A stretch of DNA of 64,000 nucleotides from Sanguibacter keddieii DSM 10542. Its GTDB lineage: Bacteria > Actinomycetota > Actinomycetes > Actinomycetales > Cellulomonadaceae. The stretch lies in the NCBI RefSeq assembly GCF_000024925.1, contig NC_013521.1, positions 3,410,001-3,474,000 of the forward strand, in the 5' to 3' direction. Shown one piece after another: positions 63,900-64,000 of this stretch (positions are counted from its first letter, which is position 1; each line of letters starts with the position of its first letter). The notes beneath the pieces were generated by a model. That model did no database searches. It was not told the origin of the DNA and saw nothing but the letters and a program-made list of their open reading frames with translations. The translations under genes were made by a program, and so were the position numbers.

Positions 63900-64000
63900 T
63901 CAGCCGACGGCGTCGACGTACACCGAGGCCGTCGTGTCGTTCGTGCGGAGCGACCCGACCGCCCGGAGGTGGGCACGCGCGGCGCGCACGGCCTCCTCGA
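63900..64000 (-). CDS. 3' end of an unidentified gene, cut by the window edge
   Basis: The minus strand carries an open frame entering from the right edge and ending with TGA at 63902-63900, after 32 visible codons ending TTASVYVDAVG. Codon use (GC-rich third positions) fits a real gene. The fragment is too short to assign; by position it is probably a late flagellar gene upstream of flgB. Confidence 0.5.
   Translation of the reverse strand, partial: EEAVRAARAHLRAVGSLRTNDTTASVYVDAVG

Overview
The window is very GC-rich, codes almost without gaps, uses many GTG starts, and joins genes through ATGA, GTGA or TGATG overlaps. Together with a DtxR-type repressor carrying all the classical ligands, DrrAB-like transport genes, a DUF2530 gene and an actinobacterial-type c-di-AMP riboswitch ahead of an NlpC/P60 gene, this points to a motile actinobacterium, probably of the Cellulomonas/Sanguibacter kind (order Micrococcales). 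The genus is inference from gene content.

Positions 1-24,500 are a mixed chromosomal region. It holds a large SF1-helicase-like protein whose Walker A lysine is missing (225-4466), coupled to a partial gene at the left edge; tRNA-Arg(CCT); a YjdM-type zinc ribbon protein; two MFS transporters, one coupled to a MarR regulator; an OsmC protein; a hypothetical/SRPBCC pair; dimethylargininase with ornithine aminotransferase; an ABC exporter pair; a tandem universal stress protein; a riboswitch-controlled secreted NlpC/P60 hydrolase behind a DtxR/IdeR repressor; serC; manA; an NCS2 purine permease; and two small uncharacterised genes.

Positions 24,573-40,890 (minus strand) are a chemotaxis cluster: cheA, cheW, five methyl-accepting chemoreceptors, a ChvE-like sugar-binding lipoprotein, cheB, cheR and two tandem cheY-cheX modules. 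Positions 41,145-41,435 (plus strand) encode CsrA with a C-terminal extension. Positions 41,509-63,699 (minus strand) are the flagellar basal body, export and motor genes. In transcription order they run flgB-flgC-fliE-fliF-fliG-fliH-fliI-fliJ-(NlpC/P60)-fliK-flgD-flgE, terminator, flbD-motA-motB-fliL, terminator, then fliM-fliN-fliO-fliP-fliQ-fliR-flhB-flhA-(FlhF-like protein without a P-loop). Filament genes (fliC, fliD, fliS, flgK, flgL), fliW, flgF/flgG, flgJ and a sigma-28 gene are not in the window.

The main new observation is a shared promoter, CTCA, exactly 16 bases, then (G/A)CCGA with a variable tail. It occurs ahead of flgB, flbD, fliM, cheA and three receptor genes, and is most simply read as a sigma-28 (FliA/WhiG-type) promoter. 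It ties both clusters into one regulon. It also places the apparent ATG of fliM inside the -10 box, so fliM probably starts at a GTG on a leaderless mRNA. Other points of interest are a peptidoglycan hydrolase inside the flagellar operon where FlgJ would act, a FliM without the usual CheY-binding peptide, a receptor/sugar-binding pair without ABC permease genes, and long identical DNA tracts between neighbouring receptor genes.
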